Assembly (NCBI RefSeq): GCF_032121415.1
Contig: NZ_CP135079.1
Coordinates: forward strand, 62,001 to 126,000
DNA length: 64,000 nt
Source: Streptomyces parvus
GTDB lineage: Bacteria > Actinomycetota > Actinomycetes > Streptomycetales > Streptomycetaceae
Reading direction: 5' to 3'
Made by a program: the position numbers and the translations under genes. The notes beneath the pieces were generated by a model that was not told the origin of the DNA, did no database searches, and saw only the letters and a list, made by a program, of their open reading frames with translations. Below, piece after piece: positions 27,398-36,825 of this stretch (position 1 is its first letter; each line of letters opens with the position of its first letter).

Positions 27398-28117
27398 TCA
27401 CGCTTCCGATCCCGCCGGGTCCGGCCCCGCCGCGTCGAGCAGGATCCGGGCGAGCTCGCGCGGCTGCGAGAACATCGGCCAGTGGCCGGTGTTCATCGTG
27501 ACCAGCCGCCAGCGCTCGCTCGTCAGCAGCTCGGCCACCTCGGGGCTCGGCTCGGGCCAGTCGAGCAGACACTTGACGTATGTCGCGGGCAGCAGCCCCA
27601 ACGGACCCGCCAGGACCGCGGGATCGGTGAGCGTGGCGCCGGGGTGGGGTGTCGCGCCGCCGATGAACCGGGCGATGTGCTCGTCGGTGAGTCCCTGGTC
27701 CACGCAGTCGGCGGCGGTCGGCGACGGCCAGAAGCCCTCGTTGGCGGCGATGGCGGCCTCCACACCGGCCCGGCCGTCCGGCCAGCCGGAGACGAACGAC
27801 TCGCCGTCGACCGGGACGTTGGAGTCGACGAAGACCACGCGGGCGAGCCGGTCGCCGATCCGCTCGGCCGCCTGCCCGACCGGGATCCCCGCGTAGCTGT
27901 GCCCGACGAGCACCACATCGCGCAGGCCGAGGCGCTCGACCTCGTCGACGATGTCCTGGACGTGCGTCTGCAGCCCTGCCACCGGCCCCTGCTTGTCGGC
28001 GAGCCCCGACAGCGTCAGCGGGTGGACCCCGCTACCGGCCGCGCGCAGGTCGGGCTCCACGTCGCGCCACGCCCACGAACCGAGCCAGGCCCCTGCCACG
28101 AGTACGAATTGCGTCAT
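27398..28117 (-). CDS. Alpha/beta-fold hydrolase
   Basis: A 239-residue esterase-like protein. It begins MTQFVLVAGAWLGSWAW (oxyanion region), has the nucleophile elbow VLVGHSYAG (Ser), a possible acid Asp, and His in MNTGHWPMFSQP near the C-terminus. This is the pattern of plant-type methyl esterase/salicylate-binding-protein-like hydrolases (EstC group). Substrate unknown. ATG 28117; divergent from the LLM oxidoreductase. Confidence 0.88.
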   Translation of the reverse strand: MTQFVLVAGAWLGSWAWRDVEPDLRAAGSGVHPLTLSGLADKQGPVAGLQTHVQDIVDEVERLGLRDVVLVGHSYAGIPVGQAAERIGDRLARVVFVDSNVPVDGESFVSGWPDGRAGVEAAIAANEGFWPSPTAADCVDQGLTDEHIARFIGGATPHPGATLTDPAVLAGPLGLLPATYVKCLLDWPEPSPEVAELLTSERWRLVTMNTGHWPMFSQPRELARILLDAAGPDPAGSEA

Positions 28118-28281
28118 GCCAGCAACGTAGCGCAGGGGTAGGACAACGCCCCTCCGTCGCCGTCCCCCGCCCCCGCAGGCCCTCGGTGCCTCGCTGTCTG
28201 CTTGTCTGTCTCCCCAGGCTGGGACGCAGTGGCGGGCGAAGTGCTCGCCGCCGCCCGGCCGCCGACCGAAGGAGAGCACCT

Positions 28282-29256
28282 GTGCGTTCCCCCGCCGCCG
28301 ATCGGACCGTGAGCGTCCTGCTGCCGCGCGACCTGCCCGCCGACCGCGTCCTGCCGTACGCGCGACGGGCCGAGGAGCTGGGGTTCGACGCCGTCTGGGT
28401 GGTCGAGGACCTCGGCTTCCGCGGCGGCATCGCCCAGGCGGCCGCCGTGCTGGCGTCCACCGACCGGATCCGGGTCGGCATCGGACTGCTGCCCGCCGGG
28501 GCCCGCAACGTGGCGTTCGCCGCGCTGGAGATCGCCTCGCTGGCGCAGCTCTTCCCCGGCCGGATCGACGTAACCGTGGGGCACGGCATGCCCCAATGGA
28601 TGCGCAGCGTCGGTCAGTGGCCCCACAGCCCGCTCACCTTCCTTCGCGAGTACATCGACGCCCTGCGGGCCCTGCTCCGCGGCGAACCGGTGCAGCTTCG
28701 CGGGGAGTACGTGCACCTCGACGGCGTACAGCTCGACCGCAGTGCGCTGCCCGACGCCGTGCCCGACATCCTGGCGGGCGTACGCGGCCCCAAGTCCCTG
28801 GCGCTCTCCGGCGACGTGGCGGACGGGACCGTCCTCGCGGAGCCGGTCGCCCCCGAGTACGTGCGGACGGCGCTCGGGCAGATCGCCGCCCAACGCCCCC
28901 ACCGGCTCGTCGCGTACAACATCGCGTCCGTCGGCGCCGATCCGTCCGCCGCGCTGGCCGCCGCCCGCCCGGGCCTGGAGTGGATCGGCGAGCCCGACTG
29001 GCACGCGCACATCGTGCCGCTCCCGTTCGCCGACGAACTGGTCGCGCTGCGGGCCGGGTGCGCGAGCCGCGAGGAGTTCGCGGCGCGCATGCCCGACGGC
29101 TGGGTCGCCCGGCTCGCCGTGGCCGGGACGCCGGCGGAGGCCCGGGCCCGTCTCGACGGGCTGCGGGCGGCGGGCGTCACCGACAACGTCCTCGCTCCGG
29201 TCGGCCCTGATCCCCTGGGAGCCCTCGATCCACTGGCGGCCGTTCTCGACACCTGA
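28282..29256 (+). CDS. LLM-class flavin-dependent oxidoreductase
   Basis: A 324-residue luciferase-like barrel. Motifs: AEELGFDAVWVVEDLGFRGG, STDRIRVGIGLLPAGARNV, FPGRIDVTVGHGMPQWMRSV, and the C-terminal VAGTPAEARARLDGLRAAGV. This is the F420/FMN monooxygenase or reductase family; cofactor cannot be assigned. The GTG at 28282 follows AAGGAGAGC. Divergent from the hydrolase; no partner flavin reductase nearby. Confidence 0.9.
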   Translation: MRSPAADRTVSVLLPRDLPADRVLPYARRAEELGFDAVWVVEDLGFRGGIAQAAAVLASTDRIRVGIGLLPAGARNVAFAALEIASLAQLFPGRIDVTVGHGMPQWMRSVGQWPHSPLTFLREYIDALRALLRGEPVQLRGEYVHLDGVQLDRSALPDAVPDILAGVRGPKSLALSGDVADGTVLAEPVAPEYVRTALGQIAAQRPHRLVAYNIASVGADPSAALAAARPGLEWIGEPDWHAHIVPLPFADELVALRAGCASREEFAARMPDGWVARLAVAGTPAEARARLDGLRAAGVTDNVLAPVGPDPLGALDPLAAVLDT

Positions 29257-29407
29257 GCACCGCCACCGTGCCCGAGGCACCGCCACGACGCCTCAGGCAC
29301 CGCCACGACCACCGCCCCGCCGTTCGACCGATGCCGCTTGCCGATCGAAAGAGATGCATTGTCGGCCGTTTCTGACTGCTTTTCGCTATGAACGGAGGCG
29401 GTAGGCC

Positions 29408-31465
29408 GTGGCGAGGCAGGATGTCCCCGTGATGGGCAACCTTCCCGTCGTGACGACCAGTTTCGTGGGCCGCACCAGCGAACTGGTCAGCGTCGAACGG
29501 GCACTTCGAGATCATCGGCTGGTCACGCTCACCGGCAGCGGCGGGGTCGGCAAGAGCCGGCTGGCCCTGCGCACCGCCGAGCGTGCCCGGGGCCGGTACG
29601 CCGACGGCGTCTGGTGGGCCGACCTGTCCCATCTCCACGACGACCAGCTGCTGGCCACGACGGTCTCCGACGGCGTCGGGCTCCTGGACCACAGTCCGCG
29701 TCGGCCGGTGGCCGCGCTCGGTGAATGGCTGTCCGGAAAGAGCTTGCTCCTCGTCCTCGACTGCTGCGAGCGGATCGTCGGCCCCTGTGGCCGGCTCGTC
29801 ACCGAACTGCTCTCCGCGGCCCCGGGGCTGACGGTCCTGGCCACCAGCCGGGAGCCGCTGGGTTCGGCGGGCGAGAGATGCGTCGAGGTGCCCCCGCTCT
29901 CCGCGGGCGACGGCGGCGACGAGGCCGTCCGGCTCTTCCACGAGCGCGCGGCCGCCGTCGCTCCGGGCCTCTCGTTCGACGATCCCGCGAGCGCGGCCGC
30001 CGTCGCCGAGATCTGCCGCCGCCTCGACGGCATACCCCTCGCCGTCGAACTGGCCTGTGCCCAGCTCCGCGAGAGCAGCGCGCAGGAGATCACCGGGCGG
30101 CTGGCATCCCGGACGGAGGACCTCACCGACGACTCCGTCTGGCCGCGCCGCCACCGGGCCCTGCGCACCACCATCGGCTGGAGCCACGAGCTCTGCGCCC
30201 CGTTGGAGCGGCTGCTGTGGGCACGGCTCTCCGTCTTCCGAGGCGTCATCACGACGCCGGACGCGGAGGCGGTGTGCGCGGGCGGGCCGCTGGACGCGGA
30301 GGCCGTCGCCCCCGCCCTGGAACGCCTGGCCGACCAGTCCGTGCTCCGGCGGACCGGGGACGGCTACCGGATGCTGGACACGCTGCGCGAGTACGGGGCG
30401 ATGTGGCTGGCCGAGCTGGCGGAGGACGCGCTCCTCACCGACCGCCACGCCCGGCACTTCGCCCATGTCGCCGTCCAGGCGTACACGGGGTGGCTCGGAC
30501 CGTCGCAGGTCCTCTGGTACCACCGGATCGCCGAAACCCACGCGGACCTGTGCGCGGCCCTGGACCATCTGCTGGCCGAGGACCCGGAGATGGCGATGGA
30601 GATGGCCGGGTGCGCCGGTCTCTTCTGGAGCTGCTGCGGCCATCTGCACCAGGCCCGTACGTACTTGGAACGGGTGCTCGCCCTGCCGCTCTCGGCCGGT
30701 CCGCACCGCACCCGGGCGCTCTGGGCCCTGGGGATCACGCTGACGCTCCAGGGCGACCACGAGGCGGCCCGCCGCACCGGCGAGGAGTGCGAGCAGGCGG
30801 CCCGCCGCGAAGAGGCCCCGGAGTCGGTGCTCCTCGCGGCCCACTCCGTGAGCTTCACATATCTGATGATGGGCCGGCCGCTCACGGCGTACTCCGTCAG
30901 CGACCGGGCGCTGGTGGACCACCCCGGGGACCCGGCCGCCACCCCCTCGCAGCTCCGCTGCCGGGTGATACGGCTGTTCGCCCTGTCGGCGCTCGGCCGC
31001 CTCGACGAGGCGTACGAGGAGGCCATGCGGCTCCAGCGGACCAGTCTGCGGTTCGGGGAGCACTGGGCACGGGCCTACGCCGACCATCAACTCGCCCTCA
31101 TCCACCTGCTCCAGGGCCGTCCCCGTCATGCGGAGAGCCACGCGCGCGCGATGCTCGCGAGCAAGCACGAACTCCACGACAGCCTCGGCATAGCGCTCGG
31201 CCTCGATCTGCTCGCCGGGGCCATCGCCGCCCAGGGGAACGGGGTGGCCGCTGCCCAGGCGTCCGGTACGGGGCACGCCTACTGGCGCATGATCGGCCAC
31301 CCGCACCGGGGCACTCCGGAGCTCGGGGCGATCCGCGAGCAGTGGGAGCTGAGAGCCCGGCAGGCCGCCGGCGACTCGGCGTACGAGCGGGCCTACCGGC
31401 GCGCCTCGGCCGACGACGCCGAACGCGGCCTGGCCCTCGCGCTGGAGCGCGGGAACCCCGGCTAG
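29408..31465 (+). CDS. NB-ARC/AAA ATPase with TPR-like repeats, no DNA-binding domain
   Basis: A 685-residue STAND-type ATPase. Walker A is GSGGVGKSRLAL, Walker B LLLVLDCCER, and sensor-like VLATSREPLG, followed by an NB-ARC winged helix (GIPLAVELACAQLRESSAQE). Residues about 400-640 are helical repeats (AGLFWSCCGHLHQARTYLER, ALGRLDEAYEEAMRLQRTS). In AfsR/LuxR-type regulators of this architecture a DNA-binding domain is N- or C-terminal; none is visible. GTG 29408 or ATG 29432 are both possible. It may act through a partner, or the DNA-binding part may have been lost. Confidence 0.85.
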   Translation: MARQDVPVMGNLPVVTTSFVGRTSELVSVERALRDHRLVTLTGSGGVGKSRLALRTAERARGRYADGVWWADLSHLHDDQLLATTVSDGVGLLDHSPRRPVAALGEWLSGKSLLLVLDCCERIVGPCGRLVTELLSAAPGLTVLATSREPLGSAGERCVEVPPLSAGDGGDEAVRLFHERAAAVAPGLSFDDPASAAAVAEICRRLDGIPLAVELACAQLRESSAQEITGRLASRTEDLTDDSVWPRRHRALRTTIGWSHELCAPLERLLWARLSVFRGVITTPDAEAVCAGGPLDAEAVAPALERLADQSVLRRTGDGYRMLDTLREYGAMWLAELAEDALLTDRHARHFAHVAVQAYTGWLGPSQVLWYHRIAETHADLCAALDHLLAEDPEMAMEMAGCAGLFWSCCGHLHQARTYLERVLALPLSAGPHRTRALWALGITLTLQGDHEAARRTGEECEQAARREEAPESVLLAAHSVSFTYLMMGRPLTAYSVSDRALVDHPGDPAATPSQLRCRVIRLFALSALGRLDEAYEEAMRLQRTSLRFGEHWARAYADHQLALIHLLQGRPRHAESHARAMLASKHELHDSLGIALGLDLLAGAIAAQGNGVAAAQASGTGHAYWRMIGHPHRGTPELGAIREQWELRARQAAGDSAYERAYRRASADDAERGLALALERGNPG

Positions 31466-31550
31466 GGGGTGTCCGACCGTTTCCGTCCGCCAGGAGCCGG
31501 GCCGTGAATCGAGGAGGCACCCACGGGGAGCGTGGGCTTAGCATCCGGGT

Positions 31551-32054
31551 ATGACGTCGATCAGCCGACTCCGCCCCGACCATGCCGAGGCTCTGCTCGC
31601 CTTCGAGCGGGAGAACCGGACCTACTTCGCCGCGTCCATCACCGACCGGGGCGACGCCTATTTCGCGGAGTTCACCGAACGCCATCGCGTCCTGCTCGCC
31701 GAGCAGGACGCGGGGCTGCACCACCTCCACCTCATCGAGGACGGCGACGGCGGCGTCCTCGGCCGGATCAACCTCGTCGAGGTGCGGAACTCTTCGGCCG
31801 AGCTGGGCTACCGGATAGCGGAGAAGGCCGCGGGCCAGGGGCTGGCCACCTGGGCGGTCCAGCAGGTCTGTTTGCTGGCGGTGGAGGAGTACGGCCTCAC
31901 CTCGCTGCGCGCCGAGACGACGCTGGACAACACGGGCTCCCGCGCGGTGCTGGCGCGTACGGGGTTCGAGCCGCTGGAGGACGTCATGTTCGGCGACCGC
32001 CCCGGGCGGCGGTACGTCCTGGATCTGAGCGGGGGCGCTCCCCCGGCCCACTGA
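31551..32054 (+). CDS. GNAT-family N-acetyltransferase (RimJ-like)
   Basis: A 167-residue acetyltransferase. The acetyl-CoA-binding region includes SAELGYRIAEKAAGQGLATW, and the C-terminal SLRAETTLDNTGSRAVLART, GFEPL follows the RimJ/RimL pattern, whose members acetylate protein N-termini or small amines. TAGCAT at 31539-31544 with no ribosome-binding site suggests leaderless translation from ATG 31551. Confidence 0.9.
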   Translation: MTSISRLRPDHAEALLAFERENRTYFAASITDRGDAYFAEFTERHRVLLAEQDAGLHHLHLIEDGDGGVLGRINLVEVRNSSAELGYRIAEKAAGQGLATWAVQQVCLLAVEEYGLTSLRAETTLDNTGSRAVLARTGFEPLEDVMFGDRPGRRYVLDLSGGAPPAH

Positions 32055-32259
32055 CCGCCGCGCCGGAGAGAGCGGCGGCGAGAGGCGGGGGAAGAGCGGG
32101 CGGCGCCGGGCGTGGGGCCTGACGCCGGGTGTGTGGCAGCGGTCGCCCGGATGGTCCACCTCGGGGGCAAGCACCGTCCGGCCGCCCGATGCTGGGGCTC
32201 GCGGGTGCGGCCCGTACATCTGCGCCCCGCCCTTCGCCCACCGCCTTCAGGAGGCCCCC

Positions 32260-33504
32260 GTGCCCGCACGTTCCCAACCGGACGCCCCGCTCCCCCGCCC
32301 TCGGCCCCGGCGGCGGAGAGCCGTCGTCGCCGCCCTTGCCGCCGCATCGCTCGCCGGGCTGATGAGCGGCACGGCCCACGCGGGCGGTGACAGGGGCCCG
32401 GACGGGGGCGGCGGCCCGCACGGGCCGGCCGACCCCGCGTTGCGGCGCGGGCTCCAGGCGCTCGTGGACACCCCGGGCGGGCCGCCCGGCGCCATCGCCG
32501 TCCTCACGGCCGACGGCCGGAGCGAGGTGTACCGGGCGGGTACGTCGCAGCTCGGCACCGGGCGTCCGCCCCGGACGACCGACCACATGCGGATCGCGAG
32601 CACGGCGAAAGCCTTCAGCGGCTCGGTCGCCCTGCAGCTGACCGAACGGGGCGCGCTCGGTCTCGGCGACACCATCGGCCGGCGGCTGCCCCGGCTGCCC
32701 GCCGCCTGGCACCGGGTGACACTCCGCCAGCTCCTCAACCACACCAGCGGGCTCCCCGACTACACCGAGGCCCCGACGTTCATCGCCGAGCTGACGGCCG
32801 ATCCCCGCAGGCACTTCGACTCCCGCCGGCTGCTCGACTACGTCGCCGGGGACCCGCTGCGGTTCCGGCCCGGATCCGCGTACCGCTACTCCAACTCCGA
32901 CAACATCGCCGTCGCGCTGATGGCCGAGGCGGTGACGGGCCGGCGGTACGAGAAGCTCCTCGCCGAGCTCGTGTACCGGCCACTCGGCCTGCGCGACACC
33001 AGCCTCCCGCAGGGTTACCGGCTCCCCGAGCCCTACCTGCACGGATACGCGGTGGACCCGCCGAACGCGCCGGAGGACGTCAGCACGGTGCTCGGCGCGT
33101 CGGGCGTGTGGGCTTCGGGCGGCATCGTCTCCACACCCCGGGACCTGGGGGCCTTCATCCGTGGCTACGCCGGGGGGCTGGGCGTCGGGCCCGAGGTCCG
33201 ACGGCAGCAGCTGTCCTTCGTCGCGGGCAGCTCCGAACCCGCCGGCCCGGGCCGCAACAGGGCTGGTCTCGGCGTCTTCTCCTACACGACGCGCTGCGGC
33301 ACCGTGTACGGCCACACCGGCAACTTCCCCGGCTACACCCAGCTGGCAGCGGCGACCAAGGACGGCAAGCGCTCCCTGACCGTCTCCCTCACCTCCCAGG
33401 TGAACAGTGCGACGAACCCGCGGTTGCTGGCCACCCTCCGGGGGCTCCAGGAGGACTTCGTCTGCCGGCTGCTCGACCGCCGGAAGCCGGGCGGCGCGTA
33501 CTAG
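32260..33504 (+). CDS. Secreted class C beta-lactamase-fold serine hydrolase (DD-peptidase-like)
   Basis: A 414-residue exported enzyme. Signal peptide: RRRRAVVAALAAASLAGLM ending TAHAGG. The active-site motifs of serine DD-peptidases/class C beta-lactamases are present: STAK (SxxK), YSNSDN (YxN), and HTGNFPG (HxG). It therefore acts outside the membrane on D-Ala-D-Ala or related amides/esters; it may be a D-alanyl-D-alanine carboxypeptidase or esterase. GTG 32260 has AGGAGG 5 nt upstream. Ends in a perfect hairpin shared with the convergent PepSY lipoprotein gene. Confidence 0.9.
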   Translation: MPARSQPDAPLPRPRPRRRRAVVAALAAASLAGLMSGTAHAGGDRGPDGGGGPHGPADPALRRGLQALVDTPGGPPGAIAVLTADGRSEVYRAGTSQLGTGRPPRTTDHMRIASTAKAFSGSVALQLTERGALGLGDTIGRRLPRLPAAWHRVTLRQLLNHTSGLPDYTEAPTFIAELTADPRRHFDSRRLLDYVAGDPLRFRPGSAYRYSNSDNIAVALMAEAVTGRRYEKLLAELVYRPLGLRDTSLPQGYRLPEPYLHGYAVDPPNAPEDVSTVLGASGVWASGGIVSTPRDLGAFIRGYAGGLGVGPEVRRQQLSFVAGSSEPAGPGRNRAGLGVFSYTTRCGTVYGHTGNFPGYTQLAAATKDGKRSLTVSLTSQVNSATNPRLLATLRGLQEDFVCRLLDRRKPGGAY

Positions 33505-33517
33505 GTCCGGACAGAAG

Positions 33518-33549
33518 AAGGGGTACGCCGGGTGTCCGGCGTACCCCTT
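33518..33549. terminator. Perfect bidirectional terminator hairpin
   Basis: AAGGGGTACGCCGG (33518-33531) and its exact complement (33536-33549) form a 14-bp stem with loop GTGT between two convergent genes. Confidence 0.85.
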
Positions 33550-33567
33550 GGCGGGTCGGGCGGGTGG

Positions 33568-34362
33568 TCAGTCCTTGTCGGTCTCCTCGCGGACGATGGT
33601 GTCGTTCTTGGCGTCCACGTCGAAGGTCGTCTTCTTCCAGTCGGAACCGACCACGTCGACCTGCCAGATGACGCCGTTGCCGTCGTTGTCCTCGAGGCTG
33701 ACGGAGGTGACCGTCCCCTTCTTCTTGTCGGTGGCGACCTTGGCCGCCTGCTGCGGGGTCTGGGTGGCCTGGGCGAGCTGGTCGGCCGTCTGCTTCTTGT
33801 CGTCCGCGTCCTGGTCCGCGTCGACACGGGCCTCGATCACCTTGCCGTCGACCGCGTTGATCCGGACGGTGTGGATCGTGCCGTCCTTCTCCGCGACCTC
33901 CGCGGCCCAGACGGGGCCGTCGGCGCCCGGGCTGGCGCTCGGGCTGGCGCTTCCGCTGGGGCTCGGGCTGCCGCTGCCGCTGGGGCTCGGCGAGCCGGTC
34001 GGGCTGCCGGTCGCGGTCGGGCTGGGGCTCTGATTGTCTTCGTCGTCCACGCCCTCCAGGTCCAGATCGACGAGCTTGCCGCCCGCGACCTCGCCGGTGG
34101 CGGTGGTGGCCGCGTCGTCGAAGGTGACCTTCGTGGCGTCGAGCACCTTCTTGCGTTCCTGCTGGTCCTCGGTCAGCTTGGCGGTGGCCGACGGCGTCGT
34201 CGTCTGCTTCTGCGGGACGACCTTGGCCGCCTCGGAGGTGGCCGCGCCGGTCGCGCTGTCCGAGTTCTGGCCGCATCCGGTCATCAGGAGGGCCGTGGCC
34301 GCTGCCAGGGAGAGGGCGCCGACCGCCTTGAGAGTGCGGGAACGGGAGGAGGCACTGTTCAT
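33568..34362 (-). CDS. PepSY-domain lipoprotein
   Basis: A 264-residue lipoprotein. The signal peptide ends in LLMTGC (lipobox). Two PepSY-like modules flank a Ser/Pro/Gly/Ala linker: the first contains KVTFDDAATTATGEVAGGKL, and the second IWQVDVVGSDWKKTTFDVDA at the C-terminus. The PepSY fold inhibits peptidases or binds peptidoglycan-related ligands. ATG 34362; an in-frame ATG 34383 is less likely. It probably sits outside the membrane. Confidence 0.85.
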   Translation of the reverse strand: MNSASSRSRTLKAVGALSLAAATALLMTGCGQNSDSATGAATSEAAKVVPQKQTTTPSATAKLTEDQQERKKVLDATKVTFDDAATTATGEVAGGKLVDLDLEGVDDEDNQSPSPTATGSPTGSPSPSGSGSPSPSGSASPSASPGADGPVWAAEVAEKDGTIHTVRINAVDGKVIEARVDADQDADDKKQTADQLAQATQTPQQAAKVATDKKKGTVTSVSLEDNDGNGVIWQVDVVGSDWKKTTFDVDAKNDTIVREETDKD

Positions 34363-34552
34363 TCGTCGAGGCTCAAGTCTCATGCACGCATGCCTAGCCG
34401 TTCAGGCCTTCCGTCATGTTGTCCTACCGGGTGGAGTCACCCGATCGACCGGGCGGCTCCGCCCGTTGGCCGTCGCTCCCCGGGCGGGGCGCGCCGGGGT
34501 GCGACACAATGGCGGCAGGGCCGTATTCTCCGCGCACGGCCGGGAGGCCGTC

Positions 34553-34810
34553 ATGAATCAGATGGTGCACACCGAGCGTTACGAGCTGATCTTCCAGATG
34601 TCCGGCGCCGCGGACGACGTGGTCTCCGTCCGGCTGACCGACCGGCTGGGGGCCGGCGGATTCCCGGTGTACGAGGACGAGACGGGCATCATCCGCGCCG
34701 AGATCAGCGACCGGGGTGAGGTCCGCATGCTCGCCAGCGGCGGCCACCAGGTCCCCGGCGCTCCCCTGCTGGCCCGTCCCCTGAGCGAGGACGCGCCCGG
34801 CACCCGCTGA
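34553..34810 (+). CDS. Small DUF6296-like protein
   Basis: An 85-residue soluble protein (MNQMVHTERYELIFQM, DDVVSVRLTDRLG, GIIRAEISDRGEVRML). It resembles DUF6296 proteins found in Streptomyces, whose role is unknown. ATG 34553 follows GGGAGG. It lies between the PepSY lipoprotein and fruR, alone on its strand. Confidence 0.65.
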   Translation: MNQMVHTERYELIFQMSGAADDVVSVRLTDRLGAGGFPVYEDETGIIRAEISDRGEVRMLASGGHQVPGAPLLARPLSEDAPGTR

Positions 34811-34917
34811 CCGGATCCGCCGGGCGGGGCACACCGGTGCACGGTGTGCCCCGCCCGCTCGTGTGCCCGGACGCACGGTAGGACCACGCCGCATCCGTTC
34901 ATGCCCACACGTCGCCC

Positions 34918-34953
34918 GAATGTGTTTACATTCCTGCCCCCCGGACGTAACCT
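34918..34953 (+). promoter_or_regulatory. Promoter and operator candidate of the fructose operon
   Basis: TTTACA (34925-34930), a 17-bp spacer and TAACCT (34948-34953) form a good SigA-type promoter. GAATGT (34918-34923) and ACATTC (34928-34933) form a perfect inverted repeat over the -35 element, suitable as a binding site for the DeoR-type repressor encoded next. Confidence 0.6.
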
Positions 34954-34998
34954 GAGCGCGAAACCACAGACTCGGGCATGAAACGGAAACGAAACCAC

Positions 34999-35760
34999 AT
35001 GTACGCACCGGAGCGTCAGCAGGAGATCCTCCGCCTCGCCCAGGAGAGCGGCCGGGTGGACGTGCTGTCCCTGGCCGAGGAGTTCCAGGTGACGGCCGAG
35101 ACCGTGCGGCGGGACCTCAAGGCCCTGGACCGGGCGGGGCTGCTGCGCCGGGTGCACGGTGGTGCGATTCCGGTGGGGCGGCTGGACTTCGAGCCCGACC
35201 TCGCCGAGCGCGACGCGCTGTCCGCCGACGAGAAGGACCGTATCGCGCAGGCCGCCCTCGCCGAACTGCCCGTCGACGGCAATGTGATCGTCGACGCCGG
35301 GACCACCACCGCGCGGCTCGCCGCCGCCGTACCGGTCGACGCGGCGCTGACCGTCGTGACGCACGCCCTGCCGGTGGCCGCCCGGCTCGCCGACCACCCG
35401 GGCATCGCGCTGCATCTGGTGGGCGGCCGGGTCCGGCACCGTACACGCGCGGCGGTCGACGCCTGGGCGCTGGGTTCGTACGCCGAGATCAACGCCGACG
35501 TGGTCTTCCTCGCCACCAACGGCTTCTGTCCCGACCGCGGTCTGACCACGCCCGACCTCGCCGAGGCCGCGGTCAAGCGGGCCGTGATCAAGGCGGCCCG
35601 CCGGGTCGTCCTGCTCGCCGACTCCGGCAAGTTCGGGCAGGAGCACTTCGCCCGCTTCGGCGACCTCACCGATGTGGACCTGCTCATCACCGACACGGGC
35701 CTCAGCCCCGACGACGCCCGCTCCATCGAGAGCCGGGGCACGGAAGTAGTACGCGCATGA
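34999..35760 (+). CDS. fruR: DeoR-family regulator of fructose operon
   Basis: A 253-residue DeoR repressor. The winged helix is at residues 2-58 (ERQQEILRLAQESGRVDVLS, FQVTAETVRRDLKALDRAGL). The sensor domain begins EPDLAERD and includes DAGTTTARLA, the phosphosugar-binding G/T-loop, and LTTPDLAEAAVKRAVI. Fructose-1-phosphate is the usual ligand. ATG 34999 is chosen for the family's usual beginning MYAPERQQEIL; ATG 34978 extends it by 7 residues. The stop overlaps the fruK start by 4 bp. Confidence 0.92.
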   Translation: MYAPERQQEILRLAQESGRVDVLSLAEEFQVTAETVRRDLKALDRAGLLRRVHGGAIPVGRLDFEPDLAERDALSADEKDRIAQAALAELPVDGNVIVDAGTTTARLAAAVPVDAALTVVTHALPVAARLADHPGIALHLVGGRVRHRTRAAVDAWALGSYAEINADVVFLATNGFCPDRGLTTPDLAEAAVKRAVIKAARRVVLLADSGKFGQEHFARFGDLTDVDLLITDTGLSPDDARSIESRGTEVVRA

Positions 35761-36704
35761 TCCTCACCGTCACCCCCAACCCCAGCCTCGACCGGACCTA
35801 CGAGCTGCCCGGCCTGACGCGCGGCACCGTCCTGCGCGCCACGGCGGACCGCGTCGATCCGGGCGGCAAGGGCGTCAACGTCTCCCGCGCGGTCGCGGCG
35901 GCCGGGCACCGCACCGTCGCCGTCGCCCCGATGGGCGGCCCGGAGGGCGCCCTGCTCACCCGGCTCCTCGGCGATCTGGGCATCGAGGCGGCCGGGGTGC
36001 CGATCGCCGGGAACACCCGGATCAACGTCACCCTCGTCGAACCCGACGGCACCCTCACCAAGGTCAACGCGGCGGGCCCCGAACTGAGCCCGGCCGAGGC
36101 CGAGGACGTCCTCGAAGCGGTACGGGTCCGGTCCTCCGCCGCCGACTGGATCGCCTGCTGCGGTAGCCTGCCGCGCGGACTGCCTCCGCGCTGGTATGCG
36201 GAGCTCGTCGAGCGGAGCCACCGCGCCGGTGCCCGGATCGCGCTGGACACCTCGGGTGCGGCTCTCACCGCCGCGCTCGCCGAAGAGCCCGACGTGATCA
36301 AGCCCAACGCCCAGGAGCTGGCCGAGGCCGTGGGCCGTCCGCTGGCCACGGTGGGCGACGCGCTGAAGGCCGCGGAGGAGCTGCGCGAGCGCGGCGCCCG
36401 GTCGGTGCTGGCGAGTCTGGGCGCGGACGGACAGCTGCTGGTCGAGGCGTCGGGCGCCTACTTCGCGACCGCCCCGGTGGCCACCGTACGCAGCAATGTC
36501 GGCGCCGGGGACGCCTCGCTGGCCGGCTTCCTCGCCGCAGGCGGGCGGGGCCCGCGAGCGCTCGCCTCGGCCGTCGCCCACGGGGCCGCGGCCGTGCAGT
36601 TGGCCGGAAGCCTCATGCCCACCCCGGCCCACCTCGATCTGCCGTCGGTCCTGACGACCTCCGACGTACCGCTGGACCGGGCACTGGGCGAGCCGGCCCC
36701 ATGA
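35757..36704 (+). CDS. fruK: 1-phosphofructokinase
   Basis: A 315-residue PfkB/ribokinase-family kinase. N-terminal motif NPSLDRTYELPGL and GGKGVNVSRAVAAAG bind the phosphosugar; the catalytic motif is VGAGDASLAGF (anion hole GAGD, catalytic Asp). It phosphorylates fructose-1-phosphate, made by the fructose PTS, to fructose-1,6-bisphosphate. ATG 35757 overlaps fruR; fruA follows after 121 bp, so this is one operon. Confidence 0.95.
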   Translation: MILTVTPNPSLDRTYELPGLTRGTVLRATADRVDPGGKGVNVSRAVAAAGHRTVAVAPMGGPEGALLTRLLGDLGIEAAGVPIAGNTRINVTLVEPDGTLTKVNAAGPELSPAEAEDVLEAVRVRSSAADWIACCGSLPRGLPPRWYAELVERSHRAGARIALDTSGAALTAALAEEPDVIKPNAQELAEAVGRPLATVGDALKAAEELRERGARSVLASLGADGQLLVEASGAYFATAPVATVRSNVGAGDASLAGFLAAGGRGPRALASAVAHGAAAVQLAGSLMPTPAHLDLPSVLTTSDVPLDRALGEPAP

Positions 36705-36825
36705 CCCCCGTACCACCGCCACCCCCACGATCCCCGCACCTCCCGTACGGACCCCACCCGTACGCGAGCTCCGCCCCGTCCCCCCGAGCCGCCGCCCCGG
36801 CGGTCCCCGAGCAAGGAGCACCGCG

